A DNA stretch of 64,000 bases, from positions 1-64,000 of the IMG/VR virus record IMGVR_UViG_3300037346_000623. One strand, given 5' to 3'. The DNA is from a virus. The first letter of the stretch is position 1; every line of letters starts with the position of its first letter. This document shows positions 34,573 to 43,765 of the stretch, piece after piece. A program made the translations under genes and the position numbers. The notes beneath the pieces were generated by a model. The model did not search any database. It was given only the letters and a program-made list of their open reading frames with translations, and had not been told where the DNA came from.

Positions 34573-36211
34573 ATAAAGTTACTTGAGGAGACTTTTCCGA
34601 TTCGTCCTCTGCTGCAGGTTTCTCTGCAGCGTCCTCTGCTGCAGGTTCGCCCTCGACTGGAGGAGCAGGAGCTCCCGCTTTTTCTTCTTCCTTTTTATAT
34701 TGTTCATTAAGCTTTAACTGATCCGGAGACATGCCAATGAATCGTTGTATAAGAAAGTCATTATCAAAATATGGAACATCCTCCTCGCCAGCTTTCACTT
34801 TAAGATCGGCAAGAGCAGTTACAAATTCGCTCTTCTTTTTAAGATTCGTCATTTCTACCTGATCCTCAAACTCAAGGTCCCTATTAAAATCAAGTCCTAT
34901 ATTAGCTTTAAAGCTTCTATCCTTAGCCAATTCAGGATATTCCAGACACATTTGTATATAAAGTGGTTTTACTAATATCTCCTGGAATATGGATCTAAGT
35001 CTTCTCAGAAATTTTTCGAATCTTATCTCATCTCTTTCTAATTGGTCTATTGCTATCTGGTAATTAGCAGGGGTTCCATTCTTTGCAGCAAATCTTGCAT
35101 AGGGTATTTTTGAATCCATTTTTAACTTATTGAAAAAATAAAGTACGTTATCCATAACATTAAAATCAGGACCGGAAGGATTCAGCGAAGATATCTCAGG
35201 GGAAACCCCATTTTGTTCGGGAAATAAATAATTTTTATAAAACTGGACTTTAGGTCTACCATTTACAGTAAGTTCTCCTGATGAATCATTAATACTGATT
35301 TCCTCTTTATAATTTGACATGAGTTGTCCCAGAGTTTGCATTGCTTTTTGAGGTGACTGAGTACCTATTGGAATAATGAATTTCATTCTATAACTAGCAT
35401 TCATAACATTCCATATAACCCTAGAATTCTCCATGATTCTAAGTATATTATACGATCTAACTAGTCTTTCAACATAGCTTGTTCTTGATATTGTATTACC
35501 CTTAGCATAAGATATGTAAATGATCTGCTCATTGGTAAGTTTTCTAAACATCTGTGGATTATTAGGATACTGCAACCAAAATTGTTTATATTCATTTTCA
35601 CCAACCTTTTCAACAATAGGTTCAAGAGATACTGCATCCAATTCCTTAAATCCTATTATTTCCTTACCCTTACTATCATATATTATTTCGAATGCTAAAA
35701 ATCCATCTATAATAAACTGTCTAAAATATTGCCAACCCAAAACAGTATTTTGAAATTGAAATATATTATACAATCTATTGAAATGGGAGCTTATCTTTTC
35801 TTTTATATTATCTTTAAGATCTATATTAGAAAAAGATGGCTGAGCAAAATAATTTCTATCATTATAAACTATTGCTTCATCAGTAATAATATCCAATATA
35901 AATTCAATTTCGCCATTTATCGAAAACTTTCTAAGATAATTTCTCTTCTCTATATACGATTTATCGAAATATGCTATATATTTTCTTACCTTGGTATCGT
36001 GATATGATGCTGTCCACTGAAAAGCACTATCTTTAGTATAACCAGTACCCTCCTGATTGAAAAAAGAGCCCTCGGTTCTACCGATAGCTTGCGAGTTTCT
36101 AACAATCATATCATCATATTGCATACCGAATTTGGATATATTACCCAGATTCTTCAATATGTTACCCAATGCCGCTTGATTGGGTTTTAAAAAGTCTAAA
36201 AATCCTGCCAT
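34571..36211 (-). CDS. 20: Portal protein paralogue B (gp20-like)
   Basis: The 546-residue protein shares the full portal pattern with its neighbour 36216-37829. Both have YDDMIVRNSQAIG at the start, WQYFRQFIIDGFLAFEIIYD (about 161-180) in the wing, IIYISYAKGN followed by SYVERLVRSYNILRI (240-270), the MQTLG...GEL crown-side segment, and RSIFQEILVKPLYIQM. T4 gp20 forms the dodecameric portal vertex through which DNA is packaged. The C-terminus is a Glu/Ala/Pro-rich tail ending SPQVTL, nearly the same end as copy A (APQVTL). Gap to copy A is 4 bases. Confidence 0.88.
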   Translation of the reverse strand: MAGFLDFLKPNQAALGNILKNLGNISKFGMQYDDMIVRNSQAIGRTEGSFFNQEGTGYTKDSAFQWTASYHDTKVRKYIAYFDKSYIEKRNYLRKFSINGEIEFILDIITDEAIVYNDRNYFAQPSFSNIDLKDNIKEKISSHFNRLYNIFQFQNTVLGWQYFRQFIIDGFLAFEIIYDSKGKEIIGFKELDAVSLEPIVEKVGENEYKQFWLQYPNNPQMFRKLTNEQIIYISYAKGNTISRTSYVERLVRSYNILRIMENSRVIWNVMNASYRMKFIIPIGTQSPQKAMQTLGQLMSNYKEEISINDSSGELTVNGRPKVQFYKNYLFPEQNGVSPEISSLNPSGPDFNVMDNVLYFFNKLKMDSKIPYARFAAKNGTPANYQIAIDQLERDEIRFEKFLRRLRSIFQEILVKPLYIQMCLEYPELAKDRSFKANIGLDFNRDLEFEDQVEMTNLKKKSEFVTALADLKVKAGEEDVPYFDNDFLIQRFIGMSPDQLKLNEQYKKEEEKAGAPAPPVEGEPAAEDAAEKPAAEDESEKSPQVTL

Positions 36212-36215
36212 TTTA

Positions 36216-37829
36216 TTATAGTGTTACTTGTGGTGCTTCTTCCTCGCCTTCTTTCTTAGTCTCTTTCCCTCCCGATGTCTTTTCTGCTTTCGCCTTCTCC
36301 CTTGCCTTTCTTTCTTTAGCCTCTTTGTTGGCTATTATATCCTGTTTAGACATACCTAAGTACTCCTCTATAAGGAATGCGTTGGAAAAAAATGGTTTAC
36401 CGTCATCGTTCACGAGTCCACCAAGACTAGAAATTGTTTCTTTTCTCTGTACCATCTTACCAATTTCCTGGTTTTCCTTAAATGGATTATCGGACCAATA
36501 ATTAAGACCCAATTGACTTTTGAATAGAAAATCTTTCTCCAGATAAGGATACTTATTAACCATCTGCAGCCACATTGGTTTAACCAGAATTTCTTGAAAT
36601 ACTGATCTAAGCCTAGATATAAATTTATAGAATCTTATTTCCTCTTTGTCCAAACCTTCAGCACCATTGGAATATGGTGATGTACTGCCGCCATCGGGGT
36701 TATGAAACCTCGATGGTGGGACTTTAGACTCTAATATAAATTTATCAAAGAAATATGTTAATGGAGCAGGATCATTCAAATTAGGTCCTTCAGTATTTAT
36801 TGGCTCGATAGTCGGTGTTCCGTTAACACCAGAAGGCATAAGATAATTCTTATAGAACTGTATCTTTGGTTTACCGTCAACTGTAAGCTCCCCACTTTCA
36901 TCGTTTAACTGTATGTCTTCCTTATAGACACTCATAAGTTCTCCGAGTGTTTGCATACCCTTTTGTTGGGATTTTGTACCTATTGGTACTGTCATTTTAA
37001 GCTTAAATGAAGCATTCATAACTGACCAGATAACTCTAGTATACTCTATTATTCTCAATATATTATACGGTCTTATAAGTCTCTCAATATAACTAACTCT
37101 TGATATTGAATTACCCTTGGCGTATGATATGTATATTATTTGCGGATCATATAGAACTCTTTTCTTCTTTGGGTCTTGTGGATATTGTGTCCATGTACTA
37201 ACAAAGCTTCCGTCTAATTGTTTCTCAACACTAGGAATAAGAGTTATAGGATCAAGTTCCTTAAATCCAACTATTTTCTTACCCGTATCATCATATATAA
37301 TTTCAAATGCTAGAAATCCATCTATAATAAACTGTCTAAAATATTGCCATGCTGTTATATCATCAGAAAATCCCCATATATCATATAGGCTCTTATATAC
37401 ATCATATAGCTCATCCTTTACCTTCTCGTTTACATCAGTAAGATCTATAAAATCCGGATATGCAAAAAAATTAGCGGGATCATATGTTATTGCTTCATCA
37501 CATATAGTATCAAGTACCCATTCAACCTCAGGATTTAGCGAGAACATTCTTAAAAAATCACGTTTACCCTTATAATCTTTATCAAAGTATCCTATGAATT
37601 GTCTGGTTGTTACATCCTGCTTAGCAAGAGCCCATAGCATACTTTCGTCCTCTACGTTCGATTTATTCTTATTAAGAAAAGCTGCTTCTGTCACACCAAC
37701 AGCTTGTGAATTTCTTATAACCATATCATCGTACTTCATACCAAAGGTACTAAGTTTTTTGACCGACTCCCGTATTCTCTGTATTACCGGGGATTCCGAT
37801 GGTTTATTATTATCTACAAAACCTGCCAT
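36216..37829 (-). CDS. 20: Portal protein paralogue A (gp20-like)
   Basis: The 537-residue protein is the first of two tandem portal copies. It starts MAGFVDNNKPSESPVIQRIR and has YDDMVIRNSQAVG, WQYFRQFIIDGFLAFEIIYD, IIYISYAKGNSISRVSYIER, MQTLGELMSVYKEDIQL and RSVFQEILVKPMWLQM. It has its own GATATATA box 21 bases upstream. Roughly half of the residues agree with copy B in conserved blocks, and the loops differ, so this is an old duplication with both copies intact. Either could be the main portal; both keep the conserved blocks. Confidence 0.88.
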   Translation of the reverse strand: MAGFVDNNKPSESPVIQRIRESVKKLSTFGMKYDDMVIRNSQAVGVTEAAFLNKNKSNVEDESMLWALAKQDVTTRQFIGYFDKDYKGKRDFLRMFSLNPEVEWVLDTICDEAITYDPANFFAYPDFIDLTDVNEKVKDELYDVYKSLYDIWGFSDDITAWQYFRQFIIDGFLAFEIIYDDTGKKIVGFKELDPITLIPSVEKQLDGSFVSTWTQYPQDPKKKRVLYDPQIIYISYAKGNSISRVSYIERLIRPYNILRIIEYTRVIWSVMNASFKLKMTVPIGTKSQQKGMQTLGELMSVYKEDIQLNDESGELTVDGKPKIQFYKNYLMPSGVNGTPTIEPINTEGPNLNDPAPLTYFFDKFILESKVPPSRFHNPDGGSTSPYSNGAEGLDKEEIRFYKFISRLRSVFQEILVKPMWLQMVNKYPYLEKDFLFKSQLGLNYWSDNPFKENQEIGKMVQRKETISSLGGLVNDDGKPFFSNAFLIEEYLGMSKQDIIANKEAKERKAREKAKAEKTSGGKETKKEGEEEAPQVTL

Positions 37830-37850
37830 TTAATTTATTTTTTTGATATT

Positions 37851-37858
37851 TATATATC
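37851..37858 (-). promoter_or_regulatory. Late promoter octamer GATATATA for portal genes
   Basis: Minus-strand GATATATA, 21 bases before the ATG at 37829; it lies in the 39-base gap behind the gp4-like gene. Confidence 0.65.
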
Positions 37859-37868
37859 GAGATTAATG

Positions 37869-38354
37869 CTATTTACTCTTGAATAAAAAATTCTCGTCGA
37901 TAACTCCGAATCTATATCCTCTTTTGTCTGCCCATTCCTTAGCTGCTCTAAATTTTGCTTGATTTGTTATCCATATTTGCATATTTCTATTATATGACTT
38001 AAGTTTAGCTAAAGTCATAACACCTTCCATTATGGGTTTAATTGTTTGTTTTTCTGGTTTTATTTCTATTATCCATTCCTGTTCACTGTTATCATCCTTC
38101 AGAACTTTTATATAAAAATCAACATTATAATTATGATCTTTTTTATCAAGAGGATTATAATATGGAATAACAACAGGTTCGGAGCTCCATTTTAATATGG
38201 ATTCGTTAGTATCACAATATGTACAAAATCTATATTCCCAGGAAGATCTATAGATAATATTATGTATATCACCTATATATTTATCGGGGTTCTTAGGATC
38301 ATATTTACCAGATTTATATTCCCCATTGGGCTTTATCTTCTTGATATCAGTCAT
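37869..38354 (-). CDS. 4: Head completion protein (gp4-like, nuclease fold)
   Basis: The 161-residue protein matches T4 gp4/gp50: YRSSWEYRFCTYCDTNESIL (about 35-54), WSSEPVVIPYYNP, VDFYIKVL and WIIEIKPEKQT with a later W-x-x-x-KFRAAKEWADKRGYRF. The E...D...E-x-K arrangement (Glu, VDF Asp, IEIKPEKQ) is that of PD-(D/E)XK nucleases. In T4, gp4 completes DNA-filled heads and allows tail joining. It follows gp55 by 3 bases and precedes the portal genes. Confidence 0.88.
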   Translation of the reverse strand: MTDIKKIKPNGEYKSGKYDPKNPDKYIGDIHNIIYRSSWEYRFCTYCDTNESILKWSSEPVVIPYYNPLDKKDHNYNVDFYIKVLKDDNSEQEWIIEIKPEKQTIKPIMEGVMTLAKLKSYNRNMQIWITNQAKFRAAKEWADKRGYRFGVIDENFLFKSK

Positions 38355-38357
38355 AGT

Positions 38358-38717
38358 CTAGATGTTATATGAATTGTCGTCACCTGTTATATAGCTAAAT
38401 GGGATCGTTACCGGATTTTTTGGCGGATGCAATTTCTTCCATCCCTTGGCAAATCCATGTTTAGCTATCTGTGTAAAATAAGCAAACGGATTATTAGATT
38501 TTTCTGGATTAAATCTATTCCAATATTTACATAAATCCTCCATAGCAAAAGCCATGCAATCCTCTCTATCCTCAGGATCCTTGTACGACATTTTCTTAGC
38601 TATTCCTTCAATCATAAGATTGAACATATCTATAGTTGCTGGCGTTAATTTTCCAGCATTCTTCGATTCAATAACAGCTGCCATTAGCTCGCTATTCTTT
38701 ACATAAACTTTTGCCAT
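38358..38717 (-). CDS. 55: Late sigma factor (gp55-like)
   Basis: The 119-residue protein resembles T4 gp55: start KVYVKNSELMAAVIESK, central IDMFNLMIEGIAKKM, the acidic DREDCMAFAMEDLCKYWNRF helix and NPFAYFTQIAKHGFAKGWKK, the sigma region 2-like helix thought to contact the promoter. It is shorter than T4 gp55 (185 residues); the C-terminal part is reduced to PVTIPFSYITGDDNSYNI. In T4, gp55 directs host RNA polymerase to TATAAATA with help from gp33 and the clamp. Here it is the natural reader of GATATATA. No gp33 homologue is recognised in this window. Confidence 0.82.
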   Translation of the reverse strand: MAKVYVKNSELMAAVIESKNAGKLTPATIDMFNLMIEGIAKKMSYKDPEDREDCMAFAMEDLCKYWNRFNPEKSNNPFAYFTQIAKHGFAKGWKKLHPPKNPVTIPFSYITGDDNSYNI

Positions 38718-38778
38718 TAATATTTATTATATTTGGGTATTTAGTATTTTAGTTATAAAATACTAAAAGATTTCATCA

Positions 38779-38816
38779 CAAAAAAAAGAATGTAGTAAAA
38801 AATACTACATTCTTAT
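38779..38816 (-). terminator. Intrinsic terminator after frameshifted gene
   Basis: Stem AGAATGTAGTA (38787-38797) with TACTACATTCT (38803-38813), 5-base loop, A and T runs on the flanks. It lies 4 bases after the stop of the -1 frame at 38820, consistent with the frameshifted product being the natural gene end. Confidence 0.85.
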
Positions 38817-38819
38817 TAA

Positions 38820-41539
38820 TTATTGTTTATCTTCACCAGAGTCATCATTCTCTTCATCACTAAGATCCTCCGTCTTACCAGTAGGTGCCTTCGCGAATTT
38901 ACCCTTCATGGATTGAACAAAAGGTTTACCTGGTTTATTTTGGTTTTCACCTTTAGGTGCGAAATAGAAGTTGCGACTTAGTTTTTTTTTACTTCCTCTG
39001 ATTCAGCAATATTGTAACCAGATTTATAAACTTTAGAATCCTTAACATCAGATACATCGAATCTTAAAACTCCATTCTTGTCAGCAGGAGCAGAGCTAAG
39101 ATTATTTTTTCCTAATTCCTTACCATTTTGTTTATTATTATTACCTGGCGCTTCCGCTAGATTTTTCTTTACATTAGTATTTTTACCTTTGTTCATTTCA
39201 TCGTTACCAGGAGCATCGGAAAAATCAGGATCAGTAGAGCCTTTTGTTAATTTAGATTTCCCCTTCTTATCTGGTGAATTAGCTAATGACTTATTTTTTA
39301 CATTAACATGTGGAGCTTTTTTATCGTTACCTGGGGCTTTAGAATAATTAGTTTTTGGTGTTGCATTCTTTAAATCAGCCTTACCTTCATTCATTGTTCT
39401 ATTATATCCATGTAAGGAATCACCATTCATGTCTATTTTTCCATTATCGTCACCAGGAGCTTTAGAAAATCCATGCATTCCAGCAAGTTTTTTTAGCATT
39501 TTCTTTTGCTCGCTTTCAGGTAGATCTGACTTATTAAGATTATTAGATTCCTTAACATCACCAGAGTCGTCATTATTATCATCAGCAGATTCAGCATTAT
39601 CATCAGCAGCTTTATTTAGTGCTTCATCAAGATCAGCAAGCTCATTTATCTGATGATCTGCAGTTTTTCCACTATCCAAAAGAATAGTATATCTACCAGA
39701 AGATCCATCAATAGATATTACTTTACCTGTTTCGCCTGATTCTTTAACTTTAACAAAAGAGCCTATATTAAATTTCTGATCCTCAAATAAATCAGAATCT
39801 GGCAATAATGTTATATTCTCCTCTACCTTCTGGATTTCTATATTTATTTGATTCCATTTGGTCTTAAGAGATTGTAATTCTTTCTCTAATATAGAATGTG
39901 CCACGTGCATCTCCTTAGAATTATTATATAAAGGATTAGATTCCATAAGTGTTTCAACTTTAGTAATCTCACCTTCTATTTTAGAAATATTTTCAAGGAT
40001 TTTATTTCTGTCATTAATCATAACAGATTTAATTTTAGATTCACCTTCAAGGAATTCTGTTAATCCTTCAGAAATATCATATCTCATAAAGTTCTTAACA
40101 AGTGATACTGCTTGGGATCCATTAACTTCATAAAGGGAATTTTCCCTCATAGTTTCATTTATTTTCTGAAGATATATTTGACCATTCCATTTAAAAAGAT
40201 TAATACCAAGTCCTTCGTATACATTAGATGTTATAGATTTAGCAAAATCTAATTCAACAACATTAGAATAGTTTGTATAAAGTGTCATAATATCTCCAAC
40301 AACCTCTGATTCATTAACACCGAAGTATGATGAAGATTCCAAGCCTATTATTTTAGCTAGTCCAATAGAATCGCCAAATCTAAGTTTATCCTTACCAAGA
40401 TAAACTGAAACGTTATCATTTTCTTCAACTAAGGTAACTATTTTTTTACCAAGTTTAATTGAAATTCCAGATTCGTTTATTTTAACGTGTGGTTTCATCG
40501 TTGTTAGTGCAAGTCTTAGATAATTCTCAGAAAGATTAGAATATTCAGATTTTGGTAATTTTCTTAGTGTATCCGATGTTGCTTCGAATATACATCCCCC
40601 AATGAAGAAGAATGTTCTTCCTCCTTCAAAAAGTACCGGTGAATAAACTTTAGAAACACTAGATTCGCCCTGAGCATTAACTGGGATCTCCAATTTTCTA
40701 CTATCTGTGCTTTCCTGTATATTAAGAAAATTTATAAGATTTTTAATAACCGGATTGAAACTAAATTTAGAAATATTTCTTACCAATAATCCACTAGATT
40801 TATTTTCAGAAACTAACCAAGTATTAAGGGTTTCCGAAAGTTCAGAATAGAAAGAGGAGCTTCCGCTATTCTTGATAGATTCTAAAACATTAGCAACCTC
40901 GATTTCTCTAGAGAATAATTTTGCTTTCTCTTTCAATTCATCAGCAATAGGTGCTATTGAAGAATCCCATGAGAATGAAGCAAGCTCGTTAACAAAGTTA
41001 TTTATGAGTGAAAATTCAGGAACATTTTTATTATCCAAAAGGTATTGATACTGTTCACATACCATTTTTGCTTTAGGATAAGTATAAATAGATGACTCCT
41101 TTATCTTCTCTATAGCATTTCTAATACCAAGATTTTTTACACTCTGAGTTTCGATAAACGATCTTGCAGCGGGATCAGAGGTTTCAAGATTTACTATGCT
41201 CTCATATAAAGAATTCTCATTATCTTTATTTTCTTTTGGTTTATCTGAATAAGATCCAGAATTACTCGATGTAGATTTTCCTAAACCTCCCCAAGATTCC
41301 ATAAGTGAAGCAGCAGATTTTTTAGAGATCTCTGACTCTTCTCTTTTTATTAAATCCATATGATTTTGTATATTATTTCCATCATTATCTAAATCCAGGG
41401 ATGCATTATGTTCGCTAATTAAAACTGTCAGGTTTTCTTTAGAAACTGAACCACCACTAAGGAAGCTTTCACATAAAGCTTTTACCTCAGGTGATTTTGT
41501 TATTTCTTTTACTTTTTTAACTTGATCTATAAAGTCCAT
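38820..41539 (-). CDS. Large putative virion protein completed by -1 frameshift
   Basis: Frame 0 runs from the ATG at 41539 to TAA at 38978 (853 residues). A -1 slip on A9 (A-AAA-AAC at 38981-38987) continues for 53 codons to TAA at 38820, giving about 906 residues. The extension keeps the style of the preceding tail: FAKAPTGK matches frame-0 units FSKAPGDD, YSKAPGND, FSDAPGND. The protein has an N-terminal helical part with many Ser/Glu residues, several [IV]NE sites (e.g. KINESGI, YFGVNESE), a coiled coil near 515-585, and a KOW/SH3-like segment FNIGSFVKVKESGETGKV (about 600). The role is probably structural or in head assembly. Confidence 0.65.
38981..38990 (-). promoter_or_regulatory. Slippery site A AAA AAC (candidate -1 frameshift)
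   Basis: Nine A followed by C and then the frame-0 stop TAA. Slipping back one base gives AAA-AAA-CTA-AGT and opens 53 further codons. A hairpin-free downstream region means that RNA polymerase slippage on A9 is an alternative to ribosomal frameshifting. Confidence 0.6.
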
Positions 41540-41560
41540 GGTTTACTTTTTTTTATTGAT

Positions 41561-41568
41561 TATATATC
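41561..41568 (-). promoter_or_regulatory. Late promoter octamer GATATATA
   Basis: Minus-strand GATATATA, 21 bases before the ATG at 41539 of the frameshifted gene. A further AATATATA-like site and a short dyad lie upstream (41597-41616). Confidence 0.65.
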
Positions 41569-41596
41569 CATACAAGGACAAGAAACTTTTTACTAT

Positions 41597-41616
41597 ATAT
41601 TTCATAAATGAAATAT
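41597..41616 (-). repeat. Short AT-rich dyad, possible weak terminator
   Basis: ATATTTCAT and ATGAAATAT form a 9-bp palindrome just after the stop at 41621. There is no T-run directly behind, so termination is uncertain. Confidence 0.3.
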
Positions 41617-41620
41617 TTTA

Positions 41621-42106
41621 TTATCTACCTATTAATATCTCCAATTTTATCTGAAAATCACTATGAGGATTATTAAATATCATACCCCCGTTGTTTAAAT
41701 ATTCATTAGGTTTCGATAAATTCCATCCATCATAAGATGAATCAGTCGAATATTGCTTAGCCCCGGAAAGGACCATTAATTCACCCATATTCATCATTTG
41801 ACCCTTATATAGCCAGGTTAGATACTTATTAGATTCAACTATGCTGTCAGGAAATATTGCTTTTATTGCAATAAAGTTAACATATCCCATGGTGTCTCCG
41901 ATTCCACTCTGACTTAATAAAAATGACTCCCCCGCATTTAACGAAACCCTACTTTTTGAGAAAGATTCAACACCTATAAGTAAATCATCCATAGAAAGAT
42001 ATTTTGGTGGCGACGATTTTGTTCCGTCGTCAAGAACAAGATTATTCCTATAAAATCTAAATCCTTCCGGTGTGTCATACGGACACTCTACTGGTCTTGT
42101 TGCCAT
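41621..42106 (-). CDS. Small protein, paralogue of 42108-42797
   Basis: The 161-residue protein starts MATRPVECPYDTPEGFRFYR. Its C-terminal half, with KGQMMNMGELMVLSGAK and NNGGMIFNNPHSDFQIKLEI, lines up with QRNLMGDFMILTGAIKNG and SNGGFIFSNPTSMVVKLTI in the neighbouring gene, showing a diverged tandem duplication. The protein is beta-rich, without membrane segments. Possible head-fibre, neck or decoration protein; the family is not recognised. Confidence 0.5.
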   Translation of the reverse strand: MATRPVECPYDTPEGFRFYRNNLVLDDGTKSSPPKYLSMDDLLIGVESFSKSRVSLNAGESFLLSQSGIGDTMGYVNFIAIKAIFPDSIVESNKYLTWLYKGQMMNMGELMVLSGAKQYSTDSSYDGWNLSKPNEYLNNGGMIFNNPHSDFQIKLEILIGR

Positions 42107-42107
42107 A

Positions 42108-42797
42108 TTAGTTTGCTGTTATTATTGTCAATTTTACAACCATGCTTGTAGGATTACTAAATATAAAACCTCCATTAGAGCTATTTGGTAAGTCGTTGTG
42201 ATTATAAGTACTAAAGGGATCTATATCCCAGCCCCTCCAATTATAACCATTCTTTATTGCTCCAGTGAGAATCATAAAATCACCCATTAGATTTCGCTGA
42301 GAAGCTAAATAATCCCATAATAGAACCCTATCGTCATCATTAGCTTCTGGTAGATATTCAGCCTTTGCAATCAGCATAGATATCTCACCATTGGTATCTG
42401 TAAATGAACCAGGGTCAAGATTGAATGATGTTGTTGGGTTTATTATTATTGTTTGTTTCTGATAATTAGAGAAACTTTGAAGTGGGTGAAAAAAATCAGC
42501 AACATCAAGAAAATCCAAAACTTGGGATTGGTACACAATATCAAAAGATTCCTTTATGAATTTTACACCAACAGGTTCGTTAAATCTTTGGAATGTTGCT
42601 TCTATTGATTTAAACTGTCCCCTTGTTAATGCGATATTTCTATAATCGGTCTTAAAAGATCCAGTTGCACCATTATCAGGTGATTGATTAGGTCCTATTT
42701 GGAAATTCGATCCGCCCCCGGATATCTCATCCCCACCAGGAAATGATGCGGTTCCACCGTCGTAGTTATTTATGCTTGGAGATTCTAAATCTTTCAC
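42108..42797 (-). CDS. Small protein, paralogue of 41621-42106
   Basis: The 229-residue protein starts with a Gly-rich region (SFPGGDEISGGGSNFQIG) that its paralogue lacks. The shared domain covers about the last 140 residues. Stop and start of the paralogues are 1 base apart. No catalytic or binding motif is recognised. A Gly-rich N-terminus joined to a beta-domain is common in phage surface proteins, but that is only a guess here. Confidence 0.5.
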   Translation of the reverse strand: MKDLESPSINNYDGGTASFPGGDEISGGGSNFQIGPNQSPDNGATGSFKTDYRNIALTRGQFKSIEATFQRFNEPVGVKFIKESFDIVYQSQVLDFLDVADFFHPLQSFSNYQKQTIIINPTTSFNLDPGSFTDTNGEISMLIAKAEYLPEANDDDRVLLWDYLASQRNLMGDFMILTGAIKNGYNWRGWDIDPFSTYNHNDLPNSSNGGFIFSNPTSMVVKLTIITAN

Positions 42798-42811
42798 TAT
42801 TCTTTATTATT

Positions 42812-43426
42812 TTATCTTATCTTAGTAGGATCTGTGTCTGTAGTTTCTCTATATACTAGATCCCTAAGATTCCTTGTATTCTCGTGTACATGGGAGTTTA
42901 CTTCATCATTTATAGCTTCAGTTTCAATAGAAATATCAGCTTCTAATTCGGTTGATTCTTCAATAGGTAATTCATCAGAACTATCGCCCTCCGGTTTTAT
43001 ATAATCAACCAGGGATTTTATAAATCCTAATGATACTAGAGGTAATATTGCTCCACTTATAATGGAAAGAATTCTTTTCTGGTATATTGGATCTTCATCA
43101 ACTAAACCAAATAATTCTATCCACTGTTCAAAATTATTCAGATGAGTATATGCATAAAACGTGTTACCCATTGCTTGAACTAATGTTAATGTTATAAAAA
43201 GACCCCATACTATTACTCTATTCATTTTTTCAAGAACTATTAACGAAGCAAGAGATGCACCTGCACCGATTTCAAATGCTAATGCTAATGATATAGCAAG
43301 CCATTCTGGATTTGACAATCTAAAGAAATCTATGACATGTATAGTTGATATTAAACTAGTAATAATGTATAGCAAAACAAAAGTTCCTATTATAAATCCT
43401 CTTATTAATTTATTTTTATCCCACAT
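42812..43426 (-). CDS. Membrane protein with about four transmembrane helices
   Basis: The 204-residue protein has hydrophobic segments at about 7-28 (GFIIGTFVLLYIITSLIST), 38-60 (WLAISLALAFEIGAGASLAS), 68-88 (VIVWGLFITLTLVQAMG) and 118-140 (ILSIISGAILPLVSLGFIKS). It ends in an acidic cytoplasmic tail with Ser/Glu/Thr runs. Such proteins often alter or lyse the host membrane, but no holin family is recognised. It lies 4 bases after a small single-span membrane protein. Confidence 0.55.
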   Translation of the reverse strand: MWDKNKLIRGFIIGTFVLLYIITSLISTIHVIDFFRLSNPEWLAISLALAFEIGAGASLASLIVLEKMNRVIVWGLFITLTLVQAMGNTFYAYTHLNNFEQWIELFGLVDEDPIYQKRILSIISGAILPLVSLGFIKSLVDYIKPEGDSSDELPIEESTELEADISIETEAINDEVNSHVHENTRNLRDLVYRETTDTDPTKIR

Positions 43427-43430
43427 ATTT

Positions 43431-43676
43431 TTATTTTTCCAATTTTAATATTTCATTATCTATCTCCTTCTGTCTATTGACATCAAGAATCTTTCTATCA
43501 GTGGATTGTATCATTCTTTTCTCGACTCTAAGACCCTCCAATTTAATCTCTTTCTTTATATCTTTTTTCATAGATACAATATCAGATCCGTTCCCACATG
43601 ATTTAAAATAGATAAGCAATAAAATAATTATCACTGCCTTATTTCCATGTTCATTTAAAAATTTATTCATCTTCAT
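43431..43676 (-). CDS. Small single-span membrane protein with coiled-coil tail
   Basis: The 81-residue protein starts MKMNKFLNEHGNKAVIIILL, with one transmembrane helix (about 14-26) followed by a Cys (YFKSCGNGSD) and a Lys/Glu-rich helix. This topology is that of spanin- or holin-accessory-like proteins, yet the context gives no lysis genes. GATATATA lies 20 bases upstream, so it is probably late. The next gene is the four-helix membrane protein. Confidence 0.5.
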   Translation of the reverse strand: MKMNKFLNEHGNKAVIIILLLIYFKSCGNGSDIVSMKKDIKKEIKLEGLRVEKRMIQSTDRKILDVNRQKEIDNEILKLEK

Positions 43677-43696
43677 ATATTTAAAAGTTTATTTCT

Positions 43697-43704
43697 TATA
43701 TATC
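43697..43704 (-). promoter_or_regulatory. Late promoter octamer GATATATA
   Basis: Minus-strand GATATATA, 20 bases before the ATG at 43676; probably drives the two membrane proteins and the paralogous pair behind them. Confidence 0.6.
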
Positions 43705-43708
43705 CGAA

Positions 43709-43761
43709 AAAATAAACACAAAAAAAAGCCGGACGAATCCAGCTTTTTTTGTGTTTATTTT
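43709..43761 (-). terminator. Intrinsic terminator with long outer palindrome
   Basis: Inner stem AGCCGGA/TCCAGCT (one wobble on the RNA) with a UUCG tetraloop on the minus-strand RNA, extended by A8/T7 and by outer arms AAAATAAACAC (43709-43719) and GTGTTTATTTT (43751-43761). It follows the stop at 43766. Confidence 0.85.
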
Positions 43762-43765
43762 ATTT

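Noticed and set aside
38718-38977. Apparent 260-base non-coding gap
   Set aside because: It is mostly the -1 frame extension of the gene at 38820-41539 plus a terminator; only about 60 bases remain without assignment.
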